Of a stretch of DNA of 57,174 nucleotides, positions 33,198 to 41,236 are shown piece after piece. Location of the stretch: the NCBI GenBank assembly GCA_964510225.1, contig CAZEAN010000026.1, positions 1 through 57,174 on the forward strand, given 5' to 3'. A program made the position numbers and the translations under genes. The stretch is from CAZEAN01 sp964510225. GTDB lineage: Bacteria > Planctomycetota > Planctomycetia > Isosphaerales > Isosphaeraceae. Below the pieces are notes generated by a model. It worked only from the letters and a program-made list of their open reading frames with translations, did no database searches and had not been told where the DNA came from. Numbering within the stretch: the stretch's first letter is position 1; every line of letters starts with the position of its first letter.

Positions 33198-34385
33198 TCA
33201 GAGACGACCGCGGAGCATTCCGTGCCAGTAAAGTGACGGTAGGGCGAGTTTCTTGAGGAGTAGCATGCTGTATCGCTCCTTCGACTGATCGAAGGGGAAT
33301 GATTCGGCCGGCTGTTTATCGTAGTCGAACTCTGCAAGTACGAGGCTGTCATACCCGGTTACGACCGGGCAGGATGTGTAGCCATCGTAGGATGACTCAG
33401 GTGTCTTTCCTTGAAGGACAGCCAGTAGATTCTCTACGACCGTCGGTGCTTGCTTTCGGATCGCGGCGCCGGTTTTTGAAGTCGGGAGATTCGACGCATC
33501 CCCGAGGCCAAAGACATTGTCGAAGCGAGTGTGCTTTAGCGTATGTTTGTCTACGTCGACCCAGCCGCCTTTGTCTGCCAGTGGGCTGCTCGCAACGAAG
33601 TCCGGGGGACCCATGGGCGGGGTGACGTGAAGCATCTCGTAGGGAATGATCGCTTCGCCGGAGTCCTCGAGTGTTCGGAAAACGGCTTCACGTGAGTTGG
33701 GGCGGACTTCAGTAAGTTCGTGCCTGAACCGTGTTTCAATGCCACGTTCGGCGACGATCTTTTCTAGTCGCCGCGCGTAACGATCGACGGCGAAGATCCG
33801 GCCGCCGGCAGCACCGAAGATCACCGCTGTCTGCTCTCGAACACCAGATCGCCGAAAGTACTGTTCGGCTAGGTACATAATCTTCTGGGGTGCCCCGCCA
33901 CACTTGACAGCACCGGAGGGTTGCGTGAATACGGCGTTACCGCCTCGGAAATTACGAATCGATTCCCATGTGTGATTAACATGGTTGTATGAGTAATTGC
34001 TACAAACACCGTCATGGCCGATCGCTTCAGGGAGCCCTACAATGCGGTCCCAGTTAATCTGGAGACCGGGCGCGACGACCAGGTAATCGTAACCAAGCGT
34101 CTGGCCGTCTTGGGTCGTTACTCGATTCGCATTAGGATCGAAGGAAGTAACGGTATCACGGATCCAGGAAGCGCCGAGGGGAATGAAGTCAGCCTCGTTA
34201 CGTTCAGAGGCCTCTCGCGGGACGATTCCACCACCGACCAATGTCCAGAGGGGCTGATAGTAGTGTTTCTCGGAAGGCTCAACGATCCCTACGTCCAGGG
34301 ATGAATCGGCATTGAGTAGCCTCGCGGCGACAGTCAGCCCAGCCGTACCACCGCCGACGATGAGAATCTGGTGCTTAGCATCCAT
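33198..34385 (-). CDS. sqr: Sulfide:quinone oxidoreductase (SQOR-like)
   Basis: This membrane-associated FAD enzyme oxidises H2S to persulfide and passes electrons to quinone. The 395-residue protein has the FAD Rossmann motif ILIVGGGTAGLTVAARL (7-23), the second nucleotide region AVIFGAAGGRIFAVDRYAR, and VFGLGDASNLPTSKTGAA. The two redox cysteines are C162 (AVKCGGAPQKIMYL) and C339 (YTSCPVVTGYDSLVLAEFDY), and both contexts closely resemble mitochondrial SQOR, so I place it in that type. It is the last gene of the sulfide run and starts 5 bp after the DUF1641 gene ends. Confidence 0.93.
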   Translation of the reverse strand: MDAKHQILIVGGGTAGLTVAARLLNADSSLDVGIVEPSEKHYYQPLWTLVGGGIVPREASERNEADFIPLGASWIRDTVTSFDPNANRVTTQDGQTLGYDYLVVAPGLQINWDRIVGLPEAIGHDGVCSNYSYNHVNHTWESIRNFRGGNAVFTQPSGAVKCGGAPQKIMYLAEQYFRRSGVREQTAVIFGAAGGRIFAVDRYARRLEKIVAERGIETRFRHELTEVRPNSREAVFRTLEDSGEAIIPYEMLHVTPPMGPPDFVASSPLADKGGWVDVDKHTLKHTRFDNVFGLGDASNLPTSKTGAAIRKQAPTVVENLLAVLQGKTPESSYDGYTSCPVVTGYDSLVLAEFDYDKQPAESFPFDQSKERYSMLLLKKLALPSLYWHGMLRGRL

Positions 34386-34390
34386 AGTAA

Positions 34391-35137
34391 TTATCTCCCA
34401 GGGGCGTTTTGATCGGTCTTGGGGAGGTCCGACGACTGGGGTAACTGCTCACCAAAGCAGCGTCCGACCCGAACGACAAACCCCAAAGTACGCTGCATTC
34501 CAGGGTCGAGTAAGGACCGGAGCAGCCCAACAGGACCAATGCGTTCGGGTACCTTCGTGTCGCACGACGACTCATGGCTGGTCGCGAGCGCCCGACCAGT
34601 CTTGCTCACGACGGCTAGTGCGTGTGGATCGAGGACATCCGATCGTAATAGGATCCCTAGCCGCTCCAATTCTGACTCGCTGACACGTTGACCTAGCCAG
34701 AGCGCTGCGTGGAGCCCTTGGCGGAGTGCGGTCTCCGGGTCAATCCCTTGAGCGACGAGATCGGCGGCCCATTCATCGACGATGTCACCCAGGACCGCGA
34801 GCATCCCGGGCAATGACTCTAATGTGTCCGACAGTTTGTTCAGCAGAGGGAGTCGATCAACCAGTGCCTCCAAGGCCTTCATCGTTTCTGGCTCGGAGAG
34901 CCGGACGACGAACCCAAGGGCCTTGCCTATCCGGGCATCGATGTCGATGCCATTTACCTTAGCGTGCCGACATCCTTCATCAAAGACATCGGCAGCCACG
35001 GCCGCTAGTGCTGGTACTTGGTCGGCAACGCCCGATAGGCGAGCGAGTGCCCCTTCGATGCGATCAAGTCGATCGAGGATTTTGGCAAGAGACTCGGCCG
35101 ACTCAGATGCCACTGTTGCACCGTTCGTGTCATTCAT
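34391..35137 (-). CDS. DUF1641 protein associated with sulfide oxidation
   Basis: The 248-residue protein is helical. A coiled-coil start (ESLAKILDRLDRIEGALARL) is followed by two similar repeats (VRLSEPETMKALEALVDRLPLLNKL) and a C-terminal segment GPVGLLRSLLDPGMQRTLGFVVRVG, which is the DUF1641 signature. DUF1641 proteins are widely encoded beside sqr and formate dehydrogenase genes; a helper or electron-transfer-related role is suspected but not proven. It is 5 bp from sqr and 59 bp from the dioxygenase-rhodanese gene, in one operon. Confidence 0.8.
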   Translation of the reverse strand: MNDTNGATVASESAESLAKILDRLDRIEGALARLSGVADQVPALAAVAADVFDEGCRHAKVNGIDIDARIGKALGFVVRLSEPETMKALEALVDRLPLLNKLSDTLESLPGMLAVLGDIVDEWAADLVAQGIDPETALRQGLHAALWLGQRVSESELERLGILLRSDVLDPHALAVVSKTGRALATSHESSCDTKVPERIGPVGLLRSLLDPGMQRTLGFVVRVGRCFGEQLPQSSDLPKTDQNAPGR

Positions 35138-35196
35138 GTTCTTGGTCTACTCCCGGGCGATCTGGGGCCAGCCCTAATGGTTCTTTGAATCCAGCA

Positions 35197-36624
35197 TCAA
35201 TTGTGGCTAGCAGACGCGACAGAGCAGGCGGTGCCGTCTGAGTCTCCAGCAGTAGTCATCCAGGCTTTGTAGCCTCCGACCAAGTCAGTTACATCGTCAA
35301 TGCCGTGATTCTGGAGCAGGCTCGCTGCAATCGCCGATCGGTAGCCACCCTGGCAATGAACAACAACCAAGCGGTCGCGTGGGATCTCATCAAGACGACT
35401 GATCAGGTGGTTGAGGGGGATGTGGAAGCTTCCTTCGATGAGGCCTTGGTCTCGTTCCGCTTGAGAACGGACATCGAGAATCGAAGGAGTTTGCTCGTGG
35501 ACAATCTGCTCAGCAAGGGCCCGAGCCGTTATCCGGGAGGTCTTCCGGATCAGCTCTGGTCGATCTTCAAGCGCCGTCATGCCACCTTCGAGGTAGCCGA
35601 CTGTATTGTCGAAACCGATCCGTCCGAGCCTCATTATCGCTTCTTCTTCGTCACCGAGGTCGGCAACGACAACGATCGGCTGGTCATGCTTTAGAATGGT
35701 CCCCGCCCAGGTGGCATACTGGCCTTTCAGGCCAATATTGATCGACCCGGTGAGGTGAGCCCCTTCGAAATCGGCCGCCGTGCGGACATCGACGATCTGC
35801 GCGCCTTCGTCCTTGAGCCGGAGCACTTCGTCGAGTGGAATCGGTCGGAGTGACTTTGTCATTGCCTCGTCGAGGGCGGGCCGCTCCTGACGGTTCTTGA
35901 TTGCGTCGTAGACGAAGTATTCGGGGGCATCAGGTTGGTTTGCGGTAACGAGGTCGATGAAGTCTTCGCGGCTCATGGGTTGGAGCGCGTAGTTGTATCG
36001 CTTCTGTTGGCCAATGGTGGAGACAGTTTCCTTACTGAGCTGTTTCCCGCATAGGGAGCCTGCACCGTGTGCCGGGTACAGTAGCGTCTCGTCGGGGAGG
36101 GCCATCAGCTTATTGGAGATCGAGTCGTAGAGCATCTCGGCGAGTTCGTGGGCCGTTACACCGATCGATGCGAGGAGATCCGGCCGGCCAACGTCACCGA
36201 TGAAGAGCGTGTCGCCCGTGAGGACGGCCTTGGGAGTTTCGGCCGACTCCTTCAGATCGAAGACGAGGATGGAGATCCCCTCCGGTGTGTGACCTGGTGT
36301 TTCAAGGATCTGGAGCCGGACAGTTCCGAATTCGATGACATTACCCTCGCGGGCAGGGACGAAGTCGTACTCTGCCTGTGCTTGGGCTCCTAGATGGATC
36401 GTTGCACCGGTCTTGTTACGTAGTTCAATGTGGCCCGCGAGAAAGTCGGCGTGGAAGTGAGTGAGGAAGACATGACGGATGGTCAATCCATCGCGCTCGG
36501 CATCCTTCAGGTATTGCTCGATGTCGCGTTGAGGGTCGACGACAGCGGCAGTCTTCGTTTCTTCGTCAGAGATCAGGTACGACGCATGCGCGAGGCACCC
36601 TAGGTAATACTGTTTGATCTGCAT
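35197..36624 (-). CDS. Persulfide dioxygenase-rhodanese fusion (CstB-like)
   Basis: The 475-residue protein combines an ETHE1-like metallo-beta-lactamase-fold dioxygenase (about 1-240) with two rhodanese domains (about 260-355 and 365-460), the CstB order. Iron ligands and motif: THFHADF (H56, H58, D60), TPGHTPEG (H112), TGDTLFIGDVGRPDL (D138), and YPAHGAGS. The first rhodanese domain lacks its catalytic Cys: the loop reads VVVADLGDEEE. The second has VVHCQGGYRS with C424. It would turn persulfide plus O2 into sulfite and then thiosulfate, removing the product of SQR. The start ATG 36624 has GGAAGGAAG about 6 nt upstream. Confidence 0.9.
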   Translation of the reverse strand: MQIKQYYLGCLAHASYLISDEETKTAAVVDPQRDIEQYLKDAERDGLTIRHVFLTHFHADFLAGHIELRNKTGATIHLGAQAQAEYDFVPAREGNVIEFGTVRLQILETPGHTPEGISILVFDLKESAETPKAVLTGDTLFIGDVGRPDLLASIGVTAHELAEMLYDSISNKLMALPDETLLYPAHGAGSLCGKQLSKETVSTIGQQKRYNYALQPMSREDFIDLVTANQPDAPEYFVYDAIKNRQERPALDEAMTKSLRPIPLDEVLRLKDEGAQIVDVRTAADFEGAHLTGSINIGLKGQYATWAGTILKHDQPIVVVADLGDEEEAIMRLGRIGFDNTVGYLEGGMTALEDRPELIRKTSRITARALAEQIVHEQTPSILDVRSQAERDQGLIEGSFHIPLNHLISRLDEIPRDRLVVVHCQGGYRSAIAASLLQNHGIDDVTDLVGGYKAWMTTAGDSDGTACSVASASHN

Positions 36625-36744
36625 TGTCTTCCTTCCTTTGATGGGTGTAGAGAAACTCTCTATCTCAGCGTTGCGGACAACAGAAGAGTTCGCTCTGGGT
36701 TGTCCGAGAGGTTGGGCCTCAAGTTTGATCGAATCGTGAATCTG

Positions 36745-37629
36745 TTATGCCATCGTCCGGGCAACGATGTAAGCGGCGATCAGGACCATGGCCACCGCGA
36801 AGATTTTCTGAAGGAGAGGGCCGGAGATCTGGCGGCCGAGCCGAGTTCCCGACCACATTCCCGCGACACCGCCCGCAACGAACAGGGTCACGGTATCAAG
36901 AGGGAGGGAGCGCCCGGCGATTAGGTAGGACGCAACCCCCGAACCACTGATCAGAGTGATCGCGAGCAAGGAAGTCGCGACCGCACGGTGGATTCCCATA
37001 CCACTGAAGAACACCAGGGCTGGCACAATCACAAATCCGCCGCCGACCCCGAAGAGTCCCGAGAGAACCCCTGTTACCAATCCGACCAAGGCGAGGAGTG
37101 CGGCACACCGAGAGGACATCGCGAGTTTACCCGAAGGATCCCGTTGGCAGGCCGGGCCACGCTCGCCAACACCAGGGGCTTTCGTATCGGCCCTGATAGC
37201 CCGCGCTTCCTCAGGGGACCGCGAAGCTTTCCACCACATTCGGACTGCCACGAGTATCATCAGGCCAGCGAAGAGTGTCAGAAGGAGTCCTGGGGCTAAG
37301 CGATCCCCAATCCAGGACCCTACTGGCGCTCCGAGGACCCCACCGGCGGAAAAGATCAAGCCTGTCTGGACCTCAACTTCACCCGACCGGAGACGATGGA
37401 CCATCCCGAGGAGGGCGGTCGCACCAACCGCGGCCAGTGAGATTCCCACCGCCACCCGAGGGTCTGTCCCCAGGCCATAAACCAAGAGCGGCACCGCGAA
37501 GATCGAGCCACCGCCACCGGTCAGTCCGAGGCAGAAGCCAATGAGGAGGCCAAATAGAAGACTCAGACCAATCAGTGCAAGGCCATCGCTGGGAAGGCCC
37601 GATGTGGCCATCATGAGGCTGTTGAACAT
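36745..37629 (-). CDS. TauE/SafE family sulfite exporter
   Basis: The 294-residue membrane protein has about eight helices in two related halves: SLLFGLLIGFCLGLTGGGGSIFAVPLLVYGLG and LVGLVTGVLSGLFGVGGGFVIVPALVFF are the two copies of the TauE/SafE motif. Between them is a basic cytoplasmic loop (about 133-170). Next to a dioxygenase that forms sulfite, sulfite export is the likely task. Its start overlaps the 3' end of the rhodanese-DUF2892 gene by 19 bp, so the two are translationally coupled. Confidence 0.88.
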   Translation of the reverse strand: MFNSLMMATSGLPSDGLALIGLSLLFGLLIGFCLGLTGGGGSIFAVPLLVYGLGTDPRVAVGISLAAVGATALLGMVHRLRSGEVEVQTGLIFSAGGVLGAPVGSWIGDRLAPGLLLTLFAGLMILVAVRMWWKASRSPEEARAIRADTKAPGVGERGPACQRDPSGKLAMSSRCAALLALVGLVTGVLSGLFGVGGGFVIVPALVFFSGMGIHRAVATSLLAITLISGSGVASYLIAGRSLPLDTVTLFVAGGVAGMWSGTRLGRQISGPLLQKIFAVAMVLIAAYIVARTMA

Positions 37630-38192
37630 GCCTTAGCCTCTGTCGGCACGCGGTTCCAGGGCATTTTCGCCAGGAGCATTCCCATCGCGCAGGTGTCGGT
37701 CACACCTGAGAAAAAGAGACCTGCACCAACGAAACCGGCGAGCCCTAAGAAGTACTGGTGGACAAAGGCACCGAGGACTGTCCCCAGCAGCACAAGACTT
37801 CCCGCTGCAATCCGGACCTGACGGTCAAGTGAGACGGTCTTCTTTCCACGGAGCACCGGTAGTCCTGCCTGCTCCCAAGACTGTGTTCCGCCTTCGACAT
37901 TGACGACGTTGGTGTGGCCGGCGGCGCGGATCTTCTTGAACGCTAGCTTCGATCGATTGCCTGATTTGCAAATCACATATAGAGGTTGATCGGCTGGAAG
38001 CAATCGCTCCGCCATCAGGCGGTCTGGGTCGAGCGAATCAAGAGGGACGGAGCGAGCGATGGTGGCGTGGACCTCGCGGAACTCCGCCGGAGTCCGGACA
38101 TCAATGACTTCGACGGCCTCCCCGCGACCATGCTTTTCAAACAACTCAACCGGTGTGATTGCTTCTGGATTTGCTGTCGTGATTTGACTCAT
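37611..38192 (-). CDS. Rhodanese with DUF2892 membrane domain (YgaP-like)
   Basis: The 193-residue protein has an N-terminal rhodanese domain (about 5-110) with EVIDVRTPAEFREVH and the active loop YVICKSGNRSKLA (catalytic Cys), followed by a DUF2892 segment with two membrane helices (about 125-165: AAGSLVLLGTVLGAFVHQ and FLGLAGFVGAGLFFSGVTDTCAMGML). E. coli YgaP has this layout and moves sulfane sulfur at the membrane. ATG 38192 follows AGGAGG at 7-nt spacing, which excludes the longer frame from 38222. Confidence 0.9.
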   Translation of the reverse strand: MSQITTANPEAITPVELFEKHGRGEAVEVIDVRTPAEFREVHATIARSVPLDSLDPDRLMAERLLPADQPLYVICKSGNRSKLAFKKIRAAGHTNVVNVEGGTQSWEQAGLPVLRGKKTVSLDRQVRIAAGSLVLLGTVLGAFVHQYFLGLAGFVGAGLFFSGVTDTCAMGMLLAKMPWNRVPTEAKACSTAS

Positions 38193-38227
38193 CAATCTGC
38201 CTCCTGTTTGGTATTTGTTCAACTTGA

Positions 38228-38674
38228 TCAGGGTCGAAAATAGGCATAACCGCTGTGCTGTCTACGGATGATCTCAACTGCACCCGAGGGGACAGTCTCG
38301 ACCCCAGGGATGAGATCTTCTAGCTGAAGATCCTTCTTCCTCATGGTGTTCTCGCAGGCTACGAACTGCACCCCTCGGCCGAGTAGAGTCGAGACCTCTT
38401 CGGTGTATTCGGTCCGATCCTTCTCAAGAAGTCCAATTCCGCTGCTATGGCAGACGACTTCGATCAGGATCCCTTGGTCGCCTACCTCTCGGAGAATGTT
38501 CTTAATGTTCCTGAGTCCCTGGCCATGACGTTCGGGCTCTCCAAAGTTGATGTGCACGAGAGCCTTCAGTGGTGGGTCCTCTTTACTCGACGCTTGAGTT
38601 TTCACCACGGTGACGAGTCCGACCGTTGCTGATAGAGCAATCAGAAGGACCAGCCACTCCATTCGATGTCTCAT
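38228..38674 (-). CDS. Membrane-anchored DsrE-family sulfur relay protein
   Basis: The 148-residue protein has one N-terminal membrane or signal helix (about 5-24, EWLVLLIALSATVGLVTVV), then a DsrE/DsrF-like domain: KALVHINFGEPERHGQGLRNI, IEVVCHSSGIGLL and the Cys-bearing loop VQFVACENTMRKK. DsrE proteins accept and hand on persulfide sulfur on a conserved Cys; this Cys fits. ATG 38674 follows AGGAGA at good spacing, so the extra 23 residues of the longest frame are not used. It is the first gene of the sulfide operon. Confidence 0.8.
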   Translation of the reverse strand: MRHRMEWLVLLIALSATVGLVTVVKTQASSKEDPPLKALVHINFGEPERHGQGLRNIKNILREVGDQGILIEVVCHSSGIGLLEKDRTEYTEEVSTLLGRGVQFVACENTMRKKDLQLEDLIPGVETVPSGAVEIIRRQHSGYAYFRP

Positions 38675-38801
38675 CTGCGTTTCTCCTGAAGAGGATCTCT
38701 TCACGGGCAACCCCCTCTGGGAAGCCTCGCCCAATAACATCAAGGCAACGATGGAGGCCCCGATTCATCCCTCTGACCTGGTCGAACCTGCTTGCACAGG
38801 C

Positions 38802-38834
38802 TATAATATTACTGATTCGAAATACACTCTATTA
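38802..38834. promoter_or_regulatory. Divergent promoter/operator region for the ArsR gene and sulfide operon
   Basis: TATAAT at 38802-38807 is a consensus -10 on the plus strand; no good -35 is seen, which fits an activated or repressed promoter. A hyphenated dyad with outer arms TAATA (38804-38808) and TATTA (38830-38834) is centred on TTCGAA (38816-38821), a plausible ArsR-type operator overlapping the -10. Confidence 0.4.
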
Positions 38835-38853
38835 CCGAATGGCGAAATAGTCA

Positions 38854-39204
38854 ATGGGAAATCCCAAGCAGATCCCCGACGAATTCTTGGATCGGATGGC
38901 GGATAAGTTCCGTCTCCTTGGCGACTCGACTCGCTTGGCAATCCTCCGGGCGTTGATGGAAGGAGAGAAGAGTGTTGGTCGAGTGGTGGAAGAGACCGGT
39001 GGCGGGCAGGCGAACATCTCGAAGCATCTGAAGCTCTTGTATGACGCGGGCCTCGTTGGGCGTCGCAAGGAAGGGCTTCAGGTCTTTTACTGGGTGGCCG
39101 ATCCCTTGGTCGAGCAGCTCTGCACATTGGTCTGTTCAACCATTGTTGAGGAGGCACGGGACGAAATCAGTCGTCAGAAACAATTGCTCGACCGCTGGAA
39201 GTGA
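38854..39204 (+). CDS. ArsR-family transcription regulator with CX3C pair
   Basis: The 116-residue winged-helix repressor has the ArsR pattern: LLGDSTRLAILRALMEGEKSVG, the recognition helix ANISKHLKLLYDAGLV, and the wing RRKEGLQVFYWVADP. It has only two cysteines, C90 and C94, in the last helix region (LEQLCTLVCST type context, here VEQLCTLVCST). SqrR/BigR-type persulfide sensors use two cysteines in different helices, so a CX3C pair on one helix would be a variant or a metal/thiol site. It is divergent from the sulfide operon and by inference represses it until reactive sulfur appears. Confidence 0.85.
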   Translation: MGNPKQIPDEFLDRMADKFRLLGDSTRLAILRALMEGEKSVGRVVEETGGGQANISKHLKLLYDAGLVGRRKEGLQVFYWVADPLVEQLCTLVCSTIVEEARDEISRQKQLLDRWK

Positions 39205-39283
39205 TTGCAAACGCGAATCCGATAAAACAGGCAACAATTGGCTTATTGTTCGGTGTACCTAGGCAAATCATGAGTGGTATTAC

Positions 39284-39312
39284 TTGAAAAACTGATTCAT
39301 TGTTGCTGTGAT
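39284..39312 (+). promoter_or_regulatory. Candidate promoter of the pyr operon
   Basis: TTGAAA (39284-39289) and TGTGAT (39307-39312) are 17 nt apart. Transcription would start near 39319, leaving a leader of about 280 nt before pyrR. Confidence 0.4.
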
Positions 39313-39319
39313 TGATTAG

Positions 39320-39598
39320 TGATCCTCATCGAACTTTCTCAAAAGCTTTTTCGTTCGTTGTATGAACGAAGGTCTTGGATTGCCTACTATTTACTCGATC
39401 ACATCACCTGGCCGGCGTCGGTTTACATGACCCCCCAAACCGACCTCGCCGACGCCGGCTACTCACCTCTCTTATTAACACTTCTTCATTGAACCGGTCC
39501 CCACCCCACACCTTGTCGGGGCACCGGCTTCATTGATACCATCACACTCACCGAAACGCCAGAAACCGTAACTGGCAACGTGTGAGAGTGATCGGTAT
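39320..39598 (+). promoter_or_regulatory. Structured leader of the pyr operon with RBS-covering hairpin
   Basis: Four inverted repeats follow each other. A: TTCGTTC/GAACGAA (39350-39370). B: arms GCCGGCGTCGG (39411-39421) and CCGACGCCGGC (39449-39459), competing with GTCGGTTT/AAACCGAC (39417-39424 and 39437-39444). C: CCGG.CCCC/GGGG..CCGG (39494-39527). D: ATACC, ATCAC and CTCAC (39536-39551) pair with GGTAT, GTGAT and GTGAG (39582-39598), with an inner GCCAG/CTGGC; its 3' arm covers the GAGAG and ends at the base before the pyrR ATG. The mutually exclusive pairings in B look like an attenuator switch, and D could block ribosome binding. I do not find the Bacillus PyrR-binding consensus. The rest of 39205-39319 holds no gene. 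Confidence 0.6.
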
Positions 39599-40135
39599 AT
39601 GCAAACACAAGAAGTCCAACATGCTGGATCGGAAGAACTGGACAGAATCCTTGAGCAGCTCGCCGATCAAATCGTGAAACGGCGGCTCGGAGATCCACCT
39701 CTCCGACTCATTGGGGTCAGGACTCGAGGTGTTCCACTTGCCGAGGAACTCGCACGTCGGATCAATCTTCCCGAGATCCAGGTCGGTGCCGTGGACATTA
39801 CCCTTTATCGCGATGATCTGGATCAACGCCGTCATTGGCCGGTCCTCCGAGGCACCGAGGTTCCGTTCCAAGTCGAAGGGGCGGAGGTGGTCCTCGTCGA
39901 TGACGTTCTCTACACAGGTCGGACCGTCCGCGCTGCGATCAATGCTATCTGTGATCTGGGCCGGCCCGCCTGTATCCGTCTTGCAGTCTTGGTCGATCGC
40001 CAGGGTCGGGAGCTTCCGATCCACGCTGATTATTGCGGGATCGCTCTTGAGGTTCCTGCCGAGGATCGGATCGAAGTCCGGCTCCAGCCGATTGATCCTG
40101 TCAACGGGATCGTCCAGGTTTGCCATGCTCAGTAG
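39599..40135 (+). CDS. pyrR: PyrR: pyrimidine operon regulator / uracil phosphoribosyltransferase
   Basis: The 178-residue protein has the PRPP loop AEVVLVDDVLYTGRTVRAA (about 95-113), the LIGVRTRGVPLAEELA segment, and the ITLYRDDL motif typical of PyrR. In Firmicutes PyrR binds leader RNA with UMP and causes attenuation, and also has UPRTase activity. Its place first in a pyr operon behind a structured leader fits regulation by RNA binding here too. The start ATG 39599 directly abuts hairpin D of the leader. pyrB follows after 72 bp. Confidence 0.93.
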   Translation: MQTQEVQHAGSEELDRILEQLADQIVKRRLGDPPLRLIGVRTRGVPLAEELARRINLPEIQVGAVDITLYRDDLDQRRHWPVLRGTEVPFQVEGAEVVLVDDVLYTGRTVRAAINAICDLGRPACIRLAVLVDRQGRELPIHADYCGIALEVPAEDRIEVRLQPIDPVNGIVQVCHAQ

Positions 40136-40207
40136 CGCAAGCAGCGCCGCCTTTTCCTCCATGAGAGACCCAAGGAGCCATTCATCAGTCGGAAGGAGCG
40201 ACTGCTG

Positions 40208-41236
40208 TTGAGTACCACCCCATCGTCAACGACGCCGACGACCGGTAAGACGGAGCGGTCCTGGGACCGTCGCCACTTGCTTGGCCTCGAAGAACTCTCG
40301 GGAGCCGAGATCAACGCGATTCTCGACACGGCGGAATCCTTCGCTGAGGTCTCTGATCGTGCGCGCAAAAAAGTCCCGGCGCTTCAGGGGAAAACAGTCT
40401 TCAATCTCTTCTTCGAAAATTCGACGAGGACGCGGACTAGCTTCAGCTTGGCAGCGAAGCGCCTGTCGGCCGATGTTCAGGACTTTAGCTCGTCTGGATC
40501 CAGTCTTGCTAAAGGTGAAAGCTTTATTGATACCGCCCGCAACATCGAATCGATGGGCGCCGATATCATGGTGATCCGTCATTCGGTTTCGGGGGCGCCT
40601 CACTTGCTCTCAAAGCATGTCAACGCATCGGTTGTCAATGCTGGCGATGGCGCTCATGAGCATCCAACTCAGGGGTTGCTCGATCTTCTGACGATCCGGA
40701 AGCGAAAGGGGACGATCGCTGGGCTGACGGTAGGATTGGTCGGCGATATTGCCCATTCGAGAGTGGCTCGTTCGAATATTTGGGGGCTGAAGAAACTCGG
40801 AGCGAATGTGATCCTCTGTGGGCCTTCGACCCTCGTCCCTCGGAGTTTTACGCAGCTCGGTTGCGAAGTAGCCCATCACCTCGATGATGTCTTGCCTCGC
40901 TGTGATGTTATTAATGTTCTCCGGATTCAGTTTGAGCGGCAGCACAAAGGGCTCTTTCCGTCGGTTGCCGAGTATTTTCACTTCTACGGTGTTACCCGAC
41001 AGCGGCTCAATCGGGCGAAACCTGACCTTCTCTTGCTAGCACCGGGGCCGATCAATCGAGGAGTCGAGTTAACCCCAGACGTTGCCGACGGTCCCCAATC
41101 GGCGATCCTCGATCAGGTCGCCAACGGCCTCGCCGTCCGGATGGCGGTGCTTTACCTCGTGAGTGGGAAAACAGAGAGCCAACATAAATCCGAATTGACG
41201 GGGCCACTGATGCCGTCGAAGGACCTCTTACCGTGA
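40208..41236 (+). CDS. pyrB: Aspartate carbamoyltransferase catalytic chain
   Basis: The enzyme makes N-carbamoyl-aspartate from carbamoyl phosphate and aspartate, the committed pyrimidine step. The 342-residue protein has the carbamoyl phosphate loop FENSTRTRTSF (N71-R76 region), the GDGAHEHPTQGLLDL motif and the aspartate-side APGPINRGVEL near the end. About 20 extra Thr/Ser-rich residues precede the normal start. The start is TTG 40208, with GGAAGGAG about 9 nt before it. It overlaps pyrC by 4 bp (GTGA). No regulatory chain pyrI is present. Confidence 0.95.
   Translation: MSTTPSSTTPTTGKTERSWDRRHLLGLEELSGAEINAILDTAESFAEVSDRARKKVPALQGKTVFNLFFENSTRTRTSFSLAAKRLSADVQDFSSSGSSLAKGESFIDTARNIESMGADIMVIRHSVSGAPHLLSKHVNASVVNAGDGAHEHPTQGLLDLLTIRKRKGTIAGLTVGLVGDIAHSRVARSNIWGLKKLGANVILCGPSTLVPRSFTQLGCEVAHHLDDVLPRCDVINVLRIQFERQHKGLFPSVAEYFHFYGVTRQRLNRAKPDLLLLAPGPINRGVELTPDVADGPQSAILDQVANGLAVRMAVLYLVSGKTESQHKSELTGPLMPSKDLLP

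Noticed and set aside
39320..39598. Canonical Bacillus-type PyrR-binding loop in the pyr leader
   Set aside because: I looked for the conserved GAGGUUG-type core and did not find it; only the stems are reported.
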